Part shown: positions 40,280 to 50,256 of the stretch, piece after piece
Position numbering within the stretch: the stretch's first letter is position 1
Layout: the number at the start of each line of letters is the position of its first letter
Assembly: GCA_025452255.1 (NCBI GenBank)
Contig: CP104974.1
Span: 1,179,001-1,243,000, forward strand
Length of the DNA: 64,000 nt
Direction of reading: 5' to 3'
From: Devosia sp. A8/3-2
GTDB taxonomy: Bacteria > Pseudomonadota > Alphaproteobacteria > Rhizobiales > Devosiaceae
Notes under the pieces: model-generated
Databases searched by the model: none
What the model was told of the DNA's origin: nothing
Seen by the model: the letters and a program-made list of their open reading frames with translations, nothing else
Translations under genes and position numbers: made by a program

Positions 40280-41365
40280 ATGACAAGGCAAACCGATGAT
40301 GGGAGTGCTGGCGGCATGGGTCGGGCGCGGCGGGGGCAATCGCGGCGGGTGACCATGACCGATGTGGCGCGCGAAGCGGGGTGTTCGCAGGCCACAGTAT
40401 CATTCGTGCTTAATCATGCCCCGGGGATAAAATTGTCGGTCGAGACGCGGGAGCGGGTGTTCGATGCGGCGCGGCGGCTGGGCTATGCTTCTGGGTCCAA
40501 TGGGCGGCAGGCGCGGGTGGCCGGCGGCGGGCAGCGGATCGGGTTCATTGCCGACCAGTTGGCGACCAGCCCCGAGGCGGCGATTGCCATCGAGGGGGTC
40601 AGCACGGCGTCGCGGGCCGGGGGCGATATGGTGCTGGTGTCGCAGAGTTTTAACGATGCCGAGACCGAGGCGGGGCTGGTGCAGGCCTTTGTCGAGCAGG
40701 GCGTGTCGGCGCTGGTCTATATGACTATTTTTACCCGCGAAGTGGAGCTCAATCCGGCGCTGCTGGGGCTCGATATCCCGGTGTTTCTGCTCAATTGCTA
40801 TACCGAAGGGCAGTCCCATCCCGCCGTGGTGCCCAGCGAGATTGCGGGCGGGCAGCGTAGCACGCGGCACCTGATCGAGCATGGACATAGGCGCATCGCT
40901 ACCATTACCGGGGAAATCTGGATGGAGGCGGCGCAGGACCGGCTCAAGGGGTATCGACGGGCGCTGGCAACGGCCGATATTCCGTTCGACGCGGCGCTGG
41001 TGGTGGAGGGCGACTGGTCGGCTAGCGCGGGCTATGAGGCGACGCGGAAATTGCTGGCTTTGGCTGAGCCGCCGACGGCGATTTTTTGCCAGAATGATCG
41101 GACGGCGATTGGGTGCTACGAGGCGCTCAAGGAGGCTGGGCTCGATATTCCGCGGGATATGTCGGTGATCGGCTATGACGACGAGGAAATCTCGCGGCAT
41201 CTGCATCCGCGGCTGACCACGTCTATCCTGCCGCATCGGGCGATGGGGCAGTGGATTGTCGAACAGATCGACGAATTGGCGGGGCAAGCGGCGGGGCGGT
41301 ATCCGCTGACCAAGCTGGAATGTCCGCTGGTGGAACGGGATTCGGTGGCGGGGCCGCGGGGGTAG
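40280..41365 (+). CDS. LacI-family regulator (first of a pair)
   Basis: 361 residues, intact. Helix-turn-helix MTDVAREAGCSQATVSFVLN near residue 25; sensor with RIGFIADQLATSPEAAIAIEG, FLLNCYTEGQSHPAVVPSEIA, HRRIATITGEIWMEAAQDRL, AIFCQNDRTAIGCYEALKEA and SVIGYDDEEISRHLHPRLTT. Start could also be ATG 40316. Ends tail to tail with a second LacI gene that shares many of these blocks. An AT-rich patch (40218-40245) upstream may be its promoter. With its paralogue it probably governs the GH2 and ABC genes downstream. Confidence 0.88.
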   Translation: MTRQTDDGSAGGMGRARRGQSRRVTMTDVAREAGCSQATVSFVLNHAPGIKLSVETRERVFDAARRLGYASGSNGRQARVAGGGQRIGFIADQLATSPEAAIAIEGVSTASRAGGDMVLVSQSFNDAETEAGLVQAFVEQGVSALVYMTIFTREVELNPALLGLDIPVFLLNCYTEGQSHPAVVPSEIAGGQRSTRHLIEHGHRRIATITGEIWMEAAQDRLKGYRRALATADIPFDAALVVEGDWSASAGYEATRKLLALAEPPTAIFCQNDRTAIGCYEALKEAGLDIPRDMSVIGYDDEEISRHLHPRLTTSILPHRAMGQWIVEQIDELAGQAAGRYPLTKLECPLVERDSVAGPRG

Positions 41366-41387
41366 GGTGCCATGGCATCACTGCCGA

Positions 41388-41590
41388 TGCTCTGTCGTCC
41401 CCTTGCCCCTTCGGGGAGAGGGTTAGGGTGAGGGGTGCGATGCTTCTGCATCTCTAATGTCCCGGCATCGCACCCCTCACCCGCCGGCTGCGCTGTCGAC
41501 CTCTCCCCGGAGGGCGAGGTGCACTGGTGCCAAGACCCAAGAAAACAGAGGTTCCCGCTTTCGCGGGAATGACACCGTGGGAGGCAGGGT
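41388..41590. repeat. Intergenic REP-like repeats between the two LacI genes
   Basis: Contains the palindrome-rich modules found in other gaps of this window: a CCCTTGCCCCTTCGGGGAGA-type block near 41400, its inverted partner near 41500-41520, and TTCCCGCTTTCGCGGGAA followed by TGACACCGTGGG (about 41552-41582). Such short non-coding repeats are common in alphaproteobacterial gaps and lie here between convergent genes, where they may also help end transcription. Confidence 0.6.
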
Positions 41591-41611
41591 TCGCGAGGAG
41601 GGAATAGGCCT

Positions 41612-42614
41612 CTAATCCCTTGGCGGGGCGATGGATTCGCGTTCGATGAATTCGCATTCGATCTTGATCTTCTGCAAGCGCTCATCCTGGTCGGCGGCCC
41701 GGTAGCCGTCGAGCAATTGGCCGACGGCCCAGCGGGCCATTTCGTCGTGGGGCAGGACCATGGTGGAGAGGCGCGGATCGAGATAGGCGGAGAGGTCTTC
41801 GTCGTCAGAAGCCGACAATGGAAATGTCTTGGGGCACGCGCATGCCCAGCGTGCGGGCGGCTTCGTAGCAGCCGATGGCCATGCGGTCGTTGAAGCAGAA
41901 AATGGCGGTGGGTGGATTGGGCTGGGAGAGCAGTTCCAGCGCGTTCGCGGCCGGCGCGGATGGTCCAGCCGCCCGGGGTGACCAGCTGGTCCTCGGGCGG
42001 AATGCCCCATTTGTCCATGGCCCGGCGGAAGCCCTTTTCGCGATCGACCGAGGCCTCGAGAATGGTTTCGCCGGCCAGATGCGCGATACGGCGATGGCCC
42101 GCCTTGAGCAGGGCTTCGGCCGCGGTAAATCCACCCACGAGATCGCCGGGGACCACCGAGGGATAGCGCAGTTTGCGCTCGTAGCAATTGAGCAGCACCG
42201 GGGGCAATTCGCCGAAACTGTCGGGCACGCTGACCTGGCGGGTGATCAGCGAGGCATAGAGAATGCCGATGGTTTTCTGCGAGACCAGCAGGTCGATGGC
42301 GGCCTGTTCCGGGGCCGGATCGGAGCGGGTGCAGAAGGTGGCGACGGTCACGTCCTGCAGGGCGGCTTCGTCGCGGGCGCCCACGATGAAGGGCGGGGCG
42401 AAGGGGGTAGTGGAGACTTCATCGATGATGAGGCCGATGACGCGCTGGCGGCCTTCGGGCACGGGATGGGCCTTGCCGCGGCGATAGCCCGTGGTCTCGG
42501 CGGCATCGAGCACGCGGCGCCTTGTGGCGCGGGACACCCGGGCATTGGGAACGCCGTTGAGCACCGGGAAACGGTGGCCTGCGAGACGCCGGCCAATTCG
42601 CCCACATCCACCAT
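41612..42614 (-). CDS. LacI-family regulator (second of a pair), divergent from GH2
   Basis: About 334 residues. [17 protein letters not shown] then, after a lost G near 42563, [20 protein letters not shown]. Sensor: [80 protein letters not shown] and, after removing an extra base at 41807, [21 protein letters not shown] third break near 41946. Many positions match the first LacI protein, so the two are paralogues. The start codon ATG 42614 lacks a clear ribosome site. A 17-base palindrome lies 59 bases upstream, between it and the GH2 gene. Confidence 0.85.
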
Positions 42615-42672
42615 TGTCGCGCTTTTCCACGTTCACCCGCCCTTTCGCATCCTTGGCCTTTTAGCCGAACAG

Positions 42673-42689
42673 GCTAACAGACTGTTAGC
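42673..42689. promoter_or_regulatory. Perfect 17-base LacI-type operator
   Basis: GCTAACAGACTGTTAGC is a perfect palindrome around a central A, located in the 156-base divergent region between the second LacI gene and the GH2 gene, next to a TTGACA at 42691-42696. Shape, length and place fit a LacI-family operator controlling the glycosidase and itself. Confidence 0.65.
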
Positions 42690-42776
42690 GTTGACACACG
42701 CAAATCGTCCCCCTTGCCAGCACGACAGATCGGTCATAAGGTGATAATAATATAACTAATACTTTGAGGGATGAGG

Positions 42777-45551
42777 ATGGAACGCGCTCAAGCCAGAGCC
42801 GAGCAAACGCGACCAGCGGCACGCCGCAATCTGTCGCTGGATGGGGTCTGGCAGTTCCGGCACGAGGATGGGCCATGGCGCGAGGCGCATGTGCCTTCGC
42901 CCCGGCAGGCCGAATTCTCCGACCCGGTCGATACCAGTGGCCGCGCGGTCTACAAGCGCAGTTTCACGCTGCCCGAGGGCTGGAATGCTGGTGAGCTGGC
43001 GCTGAAATTTGGGGCGGTGAGCTATTTCTGCGAAGTGCTGCTCAATGGCACCCAAGTCGGTAGCCATGAGGGCGCCTTCCTGCCGTTTGAAATCGTGCTG
43101 CCGGGCCAGTTGCTGAAGGGGCAGAACGAGGTAGAGGTGCGGGTGACCATGCCCTCGGCTGACCAGAGGGCCTATCCCGACTATCCGTTTGGCGAAGTGC
43201 CGCATGGCAAGATCAGTTGGTATGGCCGGATCGGCGGGCTGTGGCAGTCGGTGTCGCTGGAGGCGCGCGATGCTAGGCATGTTCAGAGCGTGGCGATTGC
43301 GGCGGGTATTGATGGCGCGGTCAGTGTCGAGCTGGGCTGCGCGGCCGCCGCTGTCGGGTTGCCGGTTCGGATATTTATCGAAGATGCTGACGGCGCCCGG
43401 GTTGCGGAAACCGAGGTGGCGGCAGGCGAACTGGTTACGGCGACGTTGTCGGTGGCTGATCCCAAGCTGTGGTCGCCGGATAGCCCCAATCTTTACTCTC
43501 TGACTGTGGAACTGGCCGATGCCGATGTGGTGACGCACACTTTCGGCTTCCGCAGCATTGAGGCGCGGGATGGCAAGCTGCTGCTGAATGGCCAGCCGCT
43601 TTATATGCGCGGCGCGCTGGACCGAGATTATTATCCCGATGGCATCTATACGCCGCCATCGCTGGAATTCCTCGAGGATCAGGCGCGCAAGGCCAAGCAT
43701 CTGGGGCTTAATCTGCTGCGCTGCCACATCAAGGTGCCGGACCCGCGCTATTATGACGTGGCGGATCGGTTCGGGCTGCTGATCTGGACCGAAATTCCCA
43801 ATGTGGCCAATTTCACCGCCAAGGCGGCAGCGCGGATGCGCGCCACCATGGAGGGCATTCTCAAACGCGATCGCAACCATCCCTCGATCATCGCTCGGAC
43901 GATCATCAATGAGGATTGGGGCACGCGCATGCTCGAAAACGCCGAGCATCGCCAATGGGTCAAGGACACCTATGACTGGTTGAAGGCCAAGGACACGACG
44001 CGGCTGGTGGTCGACAATTCGGCCTGCTTCCCCAATTTCCACGTCAAGACCGATATCAACGACTACCACTATTACCGTTCGGTGCCCGAGCGGCGGCAGG
44101 AATGGGACGATATCACCGCCCAATTTGCCGCCGGCGCTGATTGGACCTTCTCCTCCCCGGGCGACGCCGAACGACGGGGCGACGAGCCACTCATCGTCTC
44201 CGAGTTCGGCGTCTGGGGGCTGCCTGATCCGAAGAAGCTGCGTCGCGAGGATGGGAGCGAGCCGGACTGGTTTGAAACCGGATCGCTGTGGGGCGATGGC
44301 GTTGCCTTGCCGCATGGCATCGAGGAGCGGTTTGGGGCGCTGGATCTCGACCGGACCTTTGGTTCGTTCGACGGGTTCATCGAGGCGGTACAATGGTACC
44401 AGTTCATGAACTTGCGCTACGAGATCGAGACCATGCGCGAGCACGCCTCGATCATGGGCTATGTGATCACCGAATTCACCGATGTGCATTGGGAGGCCAA
44501 TGGCCTGCTCGACATCGAGCGCAATCCGCGCGTGTTCCACGATGTGTTTGCCACGATCAATAGTGACATCGTCATCGTGCCGCGGCCGGCGCGCTATTCG
44601 GCCTATGCCGGCGAGCGCCTGAGCTTTGCCATCAAGGTCGCGACCGGCGGGCTTTCCATTCCGCAAGGCGCGGTGTTGCGCTGGAGCGGGGCGGCGAGCG
44701 GGGAGGCTGCCGTGGCGACCACGGGGACGGTTTCGACCGTGTCGTTTGATACCGAGCTGACCATGCCGGTGGCTGCGGCCAACCAGATGGCGCGGATTGA
44801 TTTCGTGCTGGAGGCGGGCGGGCAGGTGCTGGCGCGTAATAGCTGCGATATCGCTGTCTATGCGGCGCGCCAGACGTCCGGCCTGCCCAGCATTGCAGCG
44901 GGTGATGCCAAATTGGCGGATCATGCCGGGGGCTGGGCTATCGCGTGGTGCCGGCGGGCGAGGCCGATATCGTGCTCTGCCATGCGGTGGATGGCGACGA
45001 TGTGGAGGCTATCAAGGCGGGCGCGCTATGTGATCCTGGCCGATGGCTCGGTCAAGACCAACAATAATTTGCGCACCGATATGCCCGATGGCGAATTGCC
45101 CCATCGCAGCATCGTGGCCGATGGGCGCAAGTTCCGCCTGAGTCTCGATCAGCATTTGCCGGGTATCAGCCCGGTTGAACGCGATGGCACGATCTGGCGC
45201 GGTGACTGGATTGCCGGCTTTTCTCGGGTGCGGCGCGATGGGCCGTTTGCATCCATTCCCGGCGGGCCGATCTTTGATTTGAGTTTTTCCGATGTGGTGC
45301 CGCATTACCTGCTGACCGGGTTCCGGCCCCGGGAATATGGCTCGAACGTACATGCCGGCATGGTGGTGGGCTGGGTGCATAAGCCCGCAGCTATTATCGG
45401 GGAAAAGCGCGTGGGCCGCGGCAGGGTGGTCGCCACCACGTTCCGGCTGACGCGGGAGGCGCCGGGCGCCGATCCGGTGGCGGCGGCCCTGTTCGATGCC
45501 GTGGTGCAAACGGCGGCGGAATTGCAGGTGGATGGCGGGGTTTTTGGGTGA
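42777..45551 (+). CDS. Glycoside hydrolase family 2 (beta-glucuronidase/beta-galactosidase-like)
   Basis: Cytoplasmic exo-glycosidase of about 925 residues, no signal. Sugar-binding jelly roll 20-180 (RNLSLDGVWQF, YFCEVLLNGTQVGSHEGAFL), Ig-like domain to about 270 (SPDSPNLYSL), TIM barrel with HLGLNLLRCHIKVPDPRYYD, acid/base Glu in IINEDWG (codon at 43911) and nucleophile Glu in IVSEFGVWG (codon at 44202), and an extra C-terminal 330-residue beta region. Two compensating breaks near 44940 and 45000 garble a short stretch. ATG 42777 is preferred over 42771 since GAGGG is correctly spaced for it. Likely hydrolyses the sugar brought in by the ABC genes downstream. Confidence 0.87.
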   Translation: MERAQARAEQTRPAARRNLSLDGVWQFRHEDGPWREAHVPSPRQAEFSDPVDTSGRAVYKRSFTLPEGWNAGELALKFGAVSYFCEVLLNGTQVGSHEGAFLPFEIVLPGQLLKGQNEVEVRVTMPSADQRAYPDYPFGEVPHGKISWYGRIGGLWQSVSLEARDARHVQSVAIAAGIDGAVSVELGCAAAAVGLPVRIFIEDADGARVAETEVAAGELVTATLSVADPKLWSPDSPNLYSLTVELADADVVTHTFGFRSIEARDGKLLLNGQPLYMRGALDRDYYPDGIYTPPSLEFLEDQARKAKHLGLNLLRCHIKVPDPRYYDVADRFGLLIWTEIPNVANFTAKAAARMRATMEGILKRDRNHPSIIARTIINEDWGTRMLENAEHRQWVKDTYDWLKAKDTTRLVVDNSACFPNFHVKTDINDYHYYRSVPERRQEWDDITAQFAAGADWTFSSPGDAERRGDEPLIVSEFGVWGLPDPKKLRREDGSEPDWFETGSLWGDGVALPHGIEERFGALDLDRTFGSFDGFIEAVQWYQFMNLRYEIETMREHASIMGYVITEFTDVHWEANGLLDIERNPRVFHDVFATINSDIVIVPRPARYSAYAGERLSFAIKVATGGLSIPQGAVLRWSGAASGEAAVATTGTVSTVSFDTELTMPVAAANQMARIDFVLEAGGQVLARNSCDIAVYAARQTSGLPSIAAGDAKLADHAGGWAIAWCRRARPISCSAMRWMATMWRLSRRARYVILADGSVKTNNNLRTDMPDGELPHRSIVADGRKFRLSLDQHLPGISPVERDGTIWRGDWIAGFSRVRRDGPFASIPGGPIFDLSFSDVVPHYLLTGFRPREYGSNVHAGMVVGWVHKPAAIIGEKRVGRGRVVATTFRLTREAPGADPVAAALFDAVVQTAAELQVDGGVFG

Positions 45552-45560
45552 GTGCTCTTT

Positions 45561-45660
45561 CACCTCGCCCCGAAGGGGCGAGGTGACGAAGGAGGCGGGA
45601 GATGGGGGCTCTCACCCCCACCCCTAACCCCTCCCCACAAGGGGGAGGGAGAGCCGGGAG
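45561..45660. repeat. Hairpin repeats between GH2 and the ABC ATPase gene
   Basis: A perfect hairpin with 11-base arms (CACCTCGCCCC / GGGGCGAGGTG, loop GAA) at 45561-45585, ten bases after the GH2 stop, followed by a CCCCTCCC...GGGAGGG module near 45630-45650. These belong to the same REP-like set as those in other gaps; the first could also act as a transcription attenuator. Confidence 0.65.
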
Positions 45661-45726
45661 ACCGGCACAATTGGCTGAGGTGAGATGGCGAAAATGCTGC
45701 CGCCGAGGTCAGGAGGAGGAACAGAT

Positions 45727-46812
45727 ATGGCCGACATCGTCCTGTCGCAGGTCAGCAAATCCTATGGCGCCGTGAGTGTGCTCGAGAACGTCTCGATGCA
45801 CATCAAATCGGGCGAGTTCATCGTGTTTCTGGGGCCTTCGGGCTGTGGGAAATCGACATTGCTGCGCATGATTGCCGGGCTTGAGGCGGTCAATGCCGGG
45901 GAGATCCATATCGGGGAGCGGCGAGTGGACCAATTGCCGCCCAACCAGCGTGGCGTCGCCATGGTGTTCCAGAATTATGCGCTTTATCCGCATATGACGG
46001 TCCGCGCCAATATGAGTTTCGGCCTGCAGAATATCGGCACCGACAAGGCCGAGATCACCCGGCGGGTGGATGATGCAGCGCGGATGCTGGAAATCGTGCC
46101 GCTGCTGGAGCGGCGGCCGGCGCAACTTTCGGGCGGGCAGCGGCAGCGGGTGGCGATCGGGCGGGCCATTGTGCGGGAGCCGGAGGCGTTTCTGCTTGAT
46201 GAGCCACTGTCTAATCTGGATGCGGGGCTGCGGGTGCGGACGCGGGTGGAATTGGCGCAGCTGCATAATCGCATCAAGGCGACGATGATTTTCGTCACGC
46301 ACGACCAGACCGAGGCCATGACCTTGGCCAGCCGGATCGTGGTGATGAACAACCGCAGGATCGAGCAGATCGGCACGCCGATGGAGGTCTATTCGCGACC
46401 GGCCAGCCGGTTCGTTGCGGGATTTGTCGGCTCGCCGTCGATGAATTTCCTGTCCGTGACTGCCATTGCCGACAAGGGTGGCAAGGCGGCGGTGACGGCG
46501 GGTGGCTCGGTGATCGACACGGGCATTGCGTTCAACGCGCTACCTTCGGCAGAGGGGCTGACGCTGGGCGTGCGGCCGGATGCCCTGCGGGTGGCGGCGG
46601 ATGGGTCGGGGAGCCTTGCGGGGGTGATCGATATCGTGGAGCGGCTAGGCGATCGCACGCTGGTGCATGTGCGCTCGGGCGATGGCGCGCTGGTGGTCGC
46701 GGAGGATGCGGGCAATAGCGCGCTGGAGCCGGGGCTGACGGTGTCGCTGCGGCCCGATGGGGCGGCGACGCATATTTTTGGCGCCGATGGGACCGCCTAC
46801 CACGCCGCCTAG
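45727..46812 (+). CDS. Sugar ABC transporter ATPase (MalK/UgpC/MsmK type)
   Basis: Cytoplasmic ATPase of the importer encoded by the following genes. 361 residues, intact: Walker [22 protein letters not shown], signature LSGGQRQRV, Walker [13 protein letters not shown], switch FVTHDQTEA, then the MalK regulatory beta domain (GTPMEVYSRPASRFVAGFVG, TLGVRPDAL). AGGAGGAACAGAT precedes the ATG. Gene order ATPase, binding protein, two permeases is less common than having the ATPase last. Confidence 0.93.
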   Translation: MADIVLSQVSKSYGAVSVLENVSMHIKSGEFIVFLGPSGCGKSTLLRMIAGLEAVNAGEIHIGERRVDQLPPNQRGVAMVFQNYALYPHMTVRANMSFGLQNIGTDKAEITRRVDDAARMLEIVPLLERRPAQLSGGQRQRVAIGRAIVREPEAFLLDEPLSNLDAGLRVRTRVELAQLHNRIKATMIFVTHDQTEAMTLASRIVVMNNRRIEQIGTPMEVYSRPASRFVAGFVGSPSMNFLSVTAIADKGGKAAVTAGGSVIDTGIAFNALPSAEGLTLGVRPDALRVAADGSGSLAGVIDIVERLGDRTLVHVRSGDGALVVAEDAGNSALEPGLTVSLRPDGAATHIFGADGTAYHAA

Positions 46813-46902
46813 AAAACCATAACGGCAGCGCGAGCGAATTGCTCAATGCGCCGCGTTGCCGACCAAGACCACATATTGGGCATCCATTGGGAGGAGTGAA
46901 TA

Positions 46903-48174
46903 ATGAAAAAATCTCTGAGACGGCTGGCGCTGGTTTCGAGCGCTTTCATGGCCCCGGCGGCCGGGGCCCACGCGCAGGAGACCGTGGTCTGGTGGGATTT
47001 TCTCGCCGGCGGCGACGGCGTGCGCATGAAGGCGCTGATCGACGGCTTCAATGCAGAGCATCAGGGGGAAATCCAGATCCGGGGCACGACGCTGGAATGG
47101 GGCACCCCGTTCTACACCAAGCTGCAGACATCGGCGGCGATCGGGGAGGGGCCCGATATCGCCACCTATCACCTCAGCCGCATTCCGCTGGCGGTCGATA
47201 GCGGCACGCTGAGCGAGATTAGCGACGAGGACTCGGCGTCGGTCGAGCTGTCGGATGCCGCCTTTACCCCGTCGGCCGCCGAGGCGGCCAAGGTGGATGG
47301 CACGCGCTATGCCGTGCCGTTCGATCAGCACGGGCTGATCCTTTACTATAACAAGGCCATGCTGGCCGATGCGGGCATGCTCGATGCCAATGGGCTGCCG
47401 ACCGGGCTCGATGGCATGGAGAATTTCGAGGCGGCGCTCGCCAAGTTCACCGTGGATGGCAAATACGGCCTGTCCATGCCGACGGGCGATCGCTATCGCG
47501 CGGTCTATAGCTTCTTCGGCCAGCAGGGCGGCACGATGTTCGATGAGGCGGCGGGCGGATTTTTCCCGACCGACGAGGACACGGCCAAGCTCACCACGGC
47601 CACCGAGACGATGAAGCGCTGGGTGGATAGTGGCTGGACGCCGTCGCAGATCGGATCCCCGCAGCGCTGGCGCTGTTCAGCTCCGGGCAGGCGGCGTTCT
47701 TCATCATGGGCAATTGGGAAGTGCCCACCTTTACCGATCTGGCGGCCAAGGGCGAAATGTTCGAATGGGGCGCGGTGCAATTGCCGGTGCTGTTCGACAA
47801 GCCCGCGGCATGGTCGGATTCCCATGCCTTCGTGATCCCGGCCAATTCGGGCAAGGAACAGACGCCGGAAAAGCGCGGCCGTGCTGCAGGTCATCAAGTG
47901 GATGGACGAGCATAGCCTCGACTGGGCCGGGGCGGGCCATATCCCGGCCTATAATGCGGTGCGCGACAGTGCCGAATTCAAGGCGCTCAAGCCCCAATCC
48001 GACTATGCCGGCTTTGCCGATACCGCCGTGTTCGATCCGCGCACCATTCTGGCTGGTCCCGCCGCGCCGCTGGGCGATGCACGGACCAACTATATCAATC
48101 CGGCCACCACGGGCGATCTCGAACCGGCCGATGCCGCTGCCCAGATGCGCGACGATCTGAACGGGCAGCTTTAG
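46903..48174 (+). CDS. Sugar ABC transporter periplasmic binding protein (family 1)
   Basis: About 423 residues. Signal peptide 1-24 (GAHAQ), then VVWWDFLAGGDGVRMKALID, FNAEHQGEIQIRGTTLEWG, the sugar-binding protein block AVPFDQHGLILYYNKAMLAD, and MGNWEVPTF near residue 270. Breaks near 47655 and 47887 (lost CG). Ligand probably an oligosaccharide or glycoside that GH2 then cleaves. A strong hairpin with four T residues follows the stop. Confidence 0.87.
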
Positions 48175-48181
48175 GTGGCTT

Positions 48182-48210
48182 GGGGCGCGAACATGGTTCG
48201 CGCCCCTTTT
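48182..48210 (+). terminator. Hairpin with T tract after the family 1 binding protein gene
   Basis: Perfect 11-base stem GGGGCGCGAAC / GTTCGCGCCCC with three-base loop and TTTT, right after the binding-protein stop and 73 bases before the first permease. The strongest of the five post-binding-protein hairpins; it probably terminates most transcripts, so that fewer reach the permease genes. Confidence 0.75.
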
Positions 48211-48282
48211 CCTGCGGTGTCATTCCCGCGGCAATAGGCCAGAGCGGCGCCGTCCAGCGCCATCAAGAGACCGGAGAACATC

Positions 48283-49161
48283 ATGCTCAGGGACAAACGC
48301 AGCGAATATCTGACCGCGCTTATTCTGGTCGGCCCGTTTGTGCTGATCTATGGCGCGCTGTTCGTGTGGCCGACCATTCAGATGGCGCTGCTCAGTTTCA
48401 CCAAGGCGCCGCTGATCGGGCCGGGGAATGGGTGGGGTGGGACAATTATGTCAAAATCCTCAGCCACAAGCTGTTCCATTCCGCGTTCTGGAATACCGCC
48501 TATTTCGTGCTGCTGACCGTGATCCCCAATACGCTGGTGAGTCTGGCCATTGCGCTGGCGGTCAACCGGCTCAAGGGGTGGCAACAGGGCTTTGTGCTCG
48601 CCTGTTTCTTCCTGCCCTATATCCTGCCCGTCTCGGTGGTGTTCTCGGCGTGGAACTGGATCATCGATGTGCAATATGGGCTGGTGCAATATGGGGTGCG
48701 GCTGTTCAATGGCGGTCAGCCGATGTCGCTGACCCGCACCATTCCGCTCTTCATGCCGACCGTGGCTTTCGTCACCATCTGGTGGACGCTGGGCTTTAAT
48801 GTGCTGCTGTTCATTGCGGGCCTGCGCAATATTTCCCCGGAAATCTATGAGGCAGCGGCGCTCGATAGCGCCGGGCGCTGGCGGCAATTCACCCGCATTA
48901 CACGGCCGCTGATCTGGCCGGTGACGGCTTTGGTGTTGACCATCCAGCTCATCGCCCAGCTCAAGATATTCGACCGAGTTTACCTGTTCTCGATCGGCGG
49001 GCGGCAGGATGCCACGATCGTGCTAGTGCAATATGTCTATAAGCTGGCCTTCCAGCAGAACAAGGGCAGGGAAGCAGCGACGGCGGCCATGCTGCTGTTC
49101 GGGATGATCATCATCCTGAGTGTCCTGCAATATCAATTGCTGCGCGCGAGGTCAGAAATGA
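48283..49161 (+). CDS. Sugar ABC transporter permease (MalF type)
   Basis: About 292 residues, six helices; MLRDKRSEYLTALILVGPFV at the start, EAA loop ISPEIYEAAALDSAGRWRQF. A break near 48432 (lost G). Near the end an extra A at 49154 (GTCAGAA for GTCGAA) makes the frame run on into the next gene; with it removed the protein ends LLRARSK at a TGA that overlaps the next ATG. Confidence 0.87.
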
Positions 49162-50036
49162 GCGTCGAGGCTCTTCCCCGGGTGGCCGAAGCCAGCAATC
49201 GCGGCGGCCGGGACCGCGCTATCGATATCGGCGGATTGGTCCTGACCGTCATCACCTTTGCCGCGGCTCTGGCGGCGTTTTCCCGATCTATTGGGCGATC
49301 ATTACCTCGGTAAAGCCGGATGGCGAGGTGATTTCGGGCAGCAATAGCCTATGGCCCGGCCGGTTCAGCTTCGACAGCTATATCCATATCTGGAACAACA
49401 CCAATATCGCCATCTGGTACGTCAATTCCATGGTGACCTCGCTGATCATCACGGCGGCGGTGATCGTGAGTTCGGCCGGCTGCGCCTATGCGCTGAGCCA
49501 GCTGGATTTCCCCGGGCGGCGGGTGATCTATGTGCTGATCTGGCCTGTTTCATGGTGCCGATGCAGGCGCTGATCGTGAACCATTTCGTGTTGATGGCAC
49601 AGTTCAAGCTGCTCAATAGCTGGGCCGGCATCATCCTGCCGCAATTGATCGTGCCGGTGGTGATCATCGTCTACAAGCAGTTCTTCGACTCGGTGCCCAA
49701 GGAGTTCCACGAGGCGGCGCAGATGGATAGCGCCGGGCATTTCAAAATCCTGTTCCGCATCTACCTGCCGATGAATTGGGGGTGACGACGGCTTTGGCCA
49801 TCATCACCTTTATCGGGGCGTGGAACAGCTTTCTCTGGCCGTTCCTCGCGGCAACCGGGGAAGCGACGATGACGGTGCCGGTGGGCATTACCCGAGTCAA
49901 GGATGCCTATGGTATTGTCTATGGCAAGCAGATGGCCTCGGCCGTGGCGGCAGGCCTGCCGGTGGCGATCGTTTACCTGATCTTCCAGCGGCGGGTGACG
50001 CAGGCGATTATGCTGTCGGCGGGGGTCAAGGGGTAG
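49159..50036 (+). CDS. Sugar ABC transporter permease (MalG type)
   Basis: About 293 residues. Starts MSVEALPRVAEASNRGGRDR, first helix IGGLVLTVITFAAALAAF, then PIYWAIITSVKPDGEVISGS; EAA loop VPKEFHEAAQMDSAGHFKIL; ends IMLSAGVKG. Breaks near 49278 (lost T), 49548 and 49783 (lost G). Completes the ATPase, binding protein, permease, permease set linked to GH2. Confidence 0.87.
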
Positions 50037-50109
50037 CGGACCAGTCGCTATTCAGCTGATGCCGGGCTGCAAATGGCGTTTTCTGCGCTTCCGGTGCTCA
50101 CGCATCTCC

Positions 50110-50232
50110 CCACATCACTGTGTCATTCCGGCGAAGGCTAGAATCCATGCTGAAGGCTATCCCGGCGCTGGATGCGTGTGGACGCCCACGGACATGGATC
50201 CCGGCCTTCGCGGGGATGACACGGTGGTGGGA
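50110..50232. repeat. REP-like inverted repeat after the sugar transporter genes
   Basis: Two facing modules, TGTCATTCCGGCGAAGGC (about 50119) and GGCCTTCGCGGGGATGACA (about 50204), form an imperfect inverted repeat, in the 220-base gap between convergent genes. Related to modules at 52303 and 60031. Confidence 0.65.
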
Positions 50233-50256
50233 TGGCCTTGCGCTGATACAGGCCGC

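Noticed and set aside
41388..41590. CRISPR array or attachment site suggested by repeated palindromes
   Set aside because: Spacing is irregular, there are no unique equal-length spacers and no cas, integrase or tRNA genes nearby; the modules match REP-like repeats elsewhere in the window.
48283..50036. Apparent fusion of the two sugar permeases into one reading frame
   Set aside because: The read-through depends on one extra A at 49154 in a context (GTCAGAA) seen at many other error sites; without it a normal stop overlaps the next ATG. Two separate permeases are the rule.
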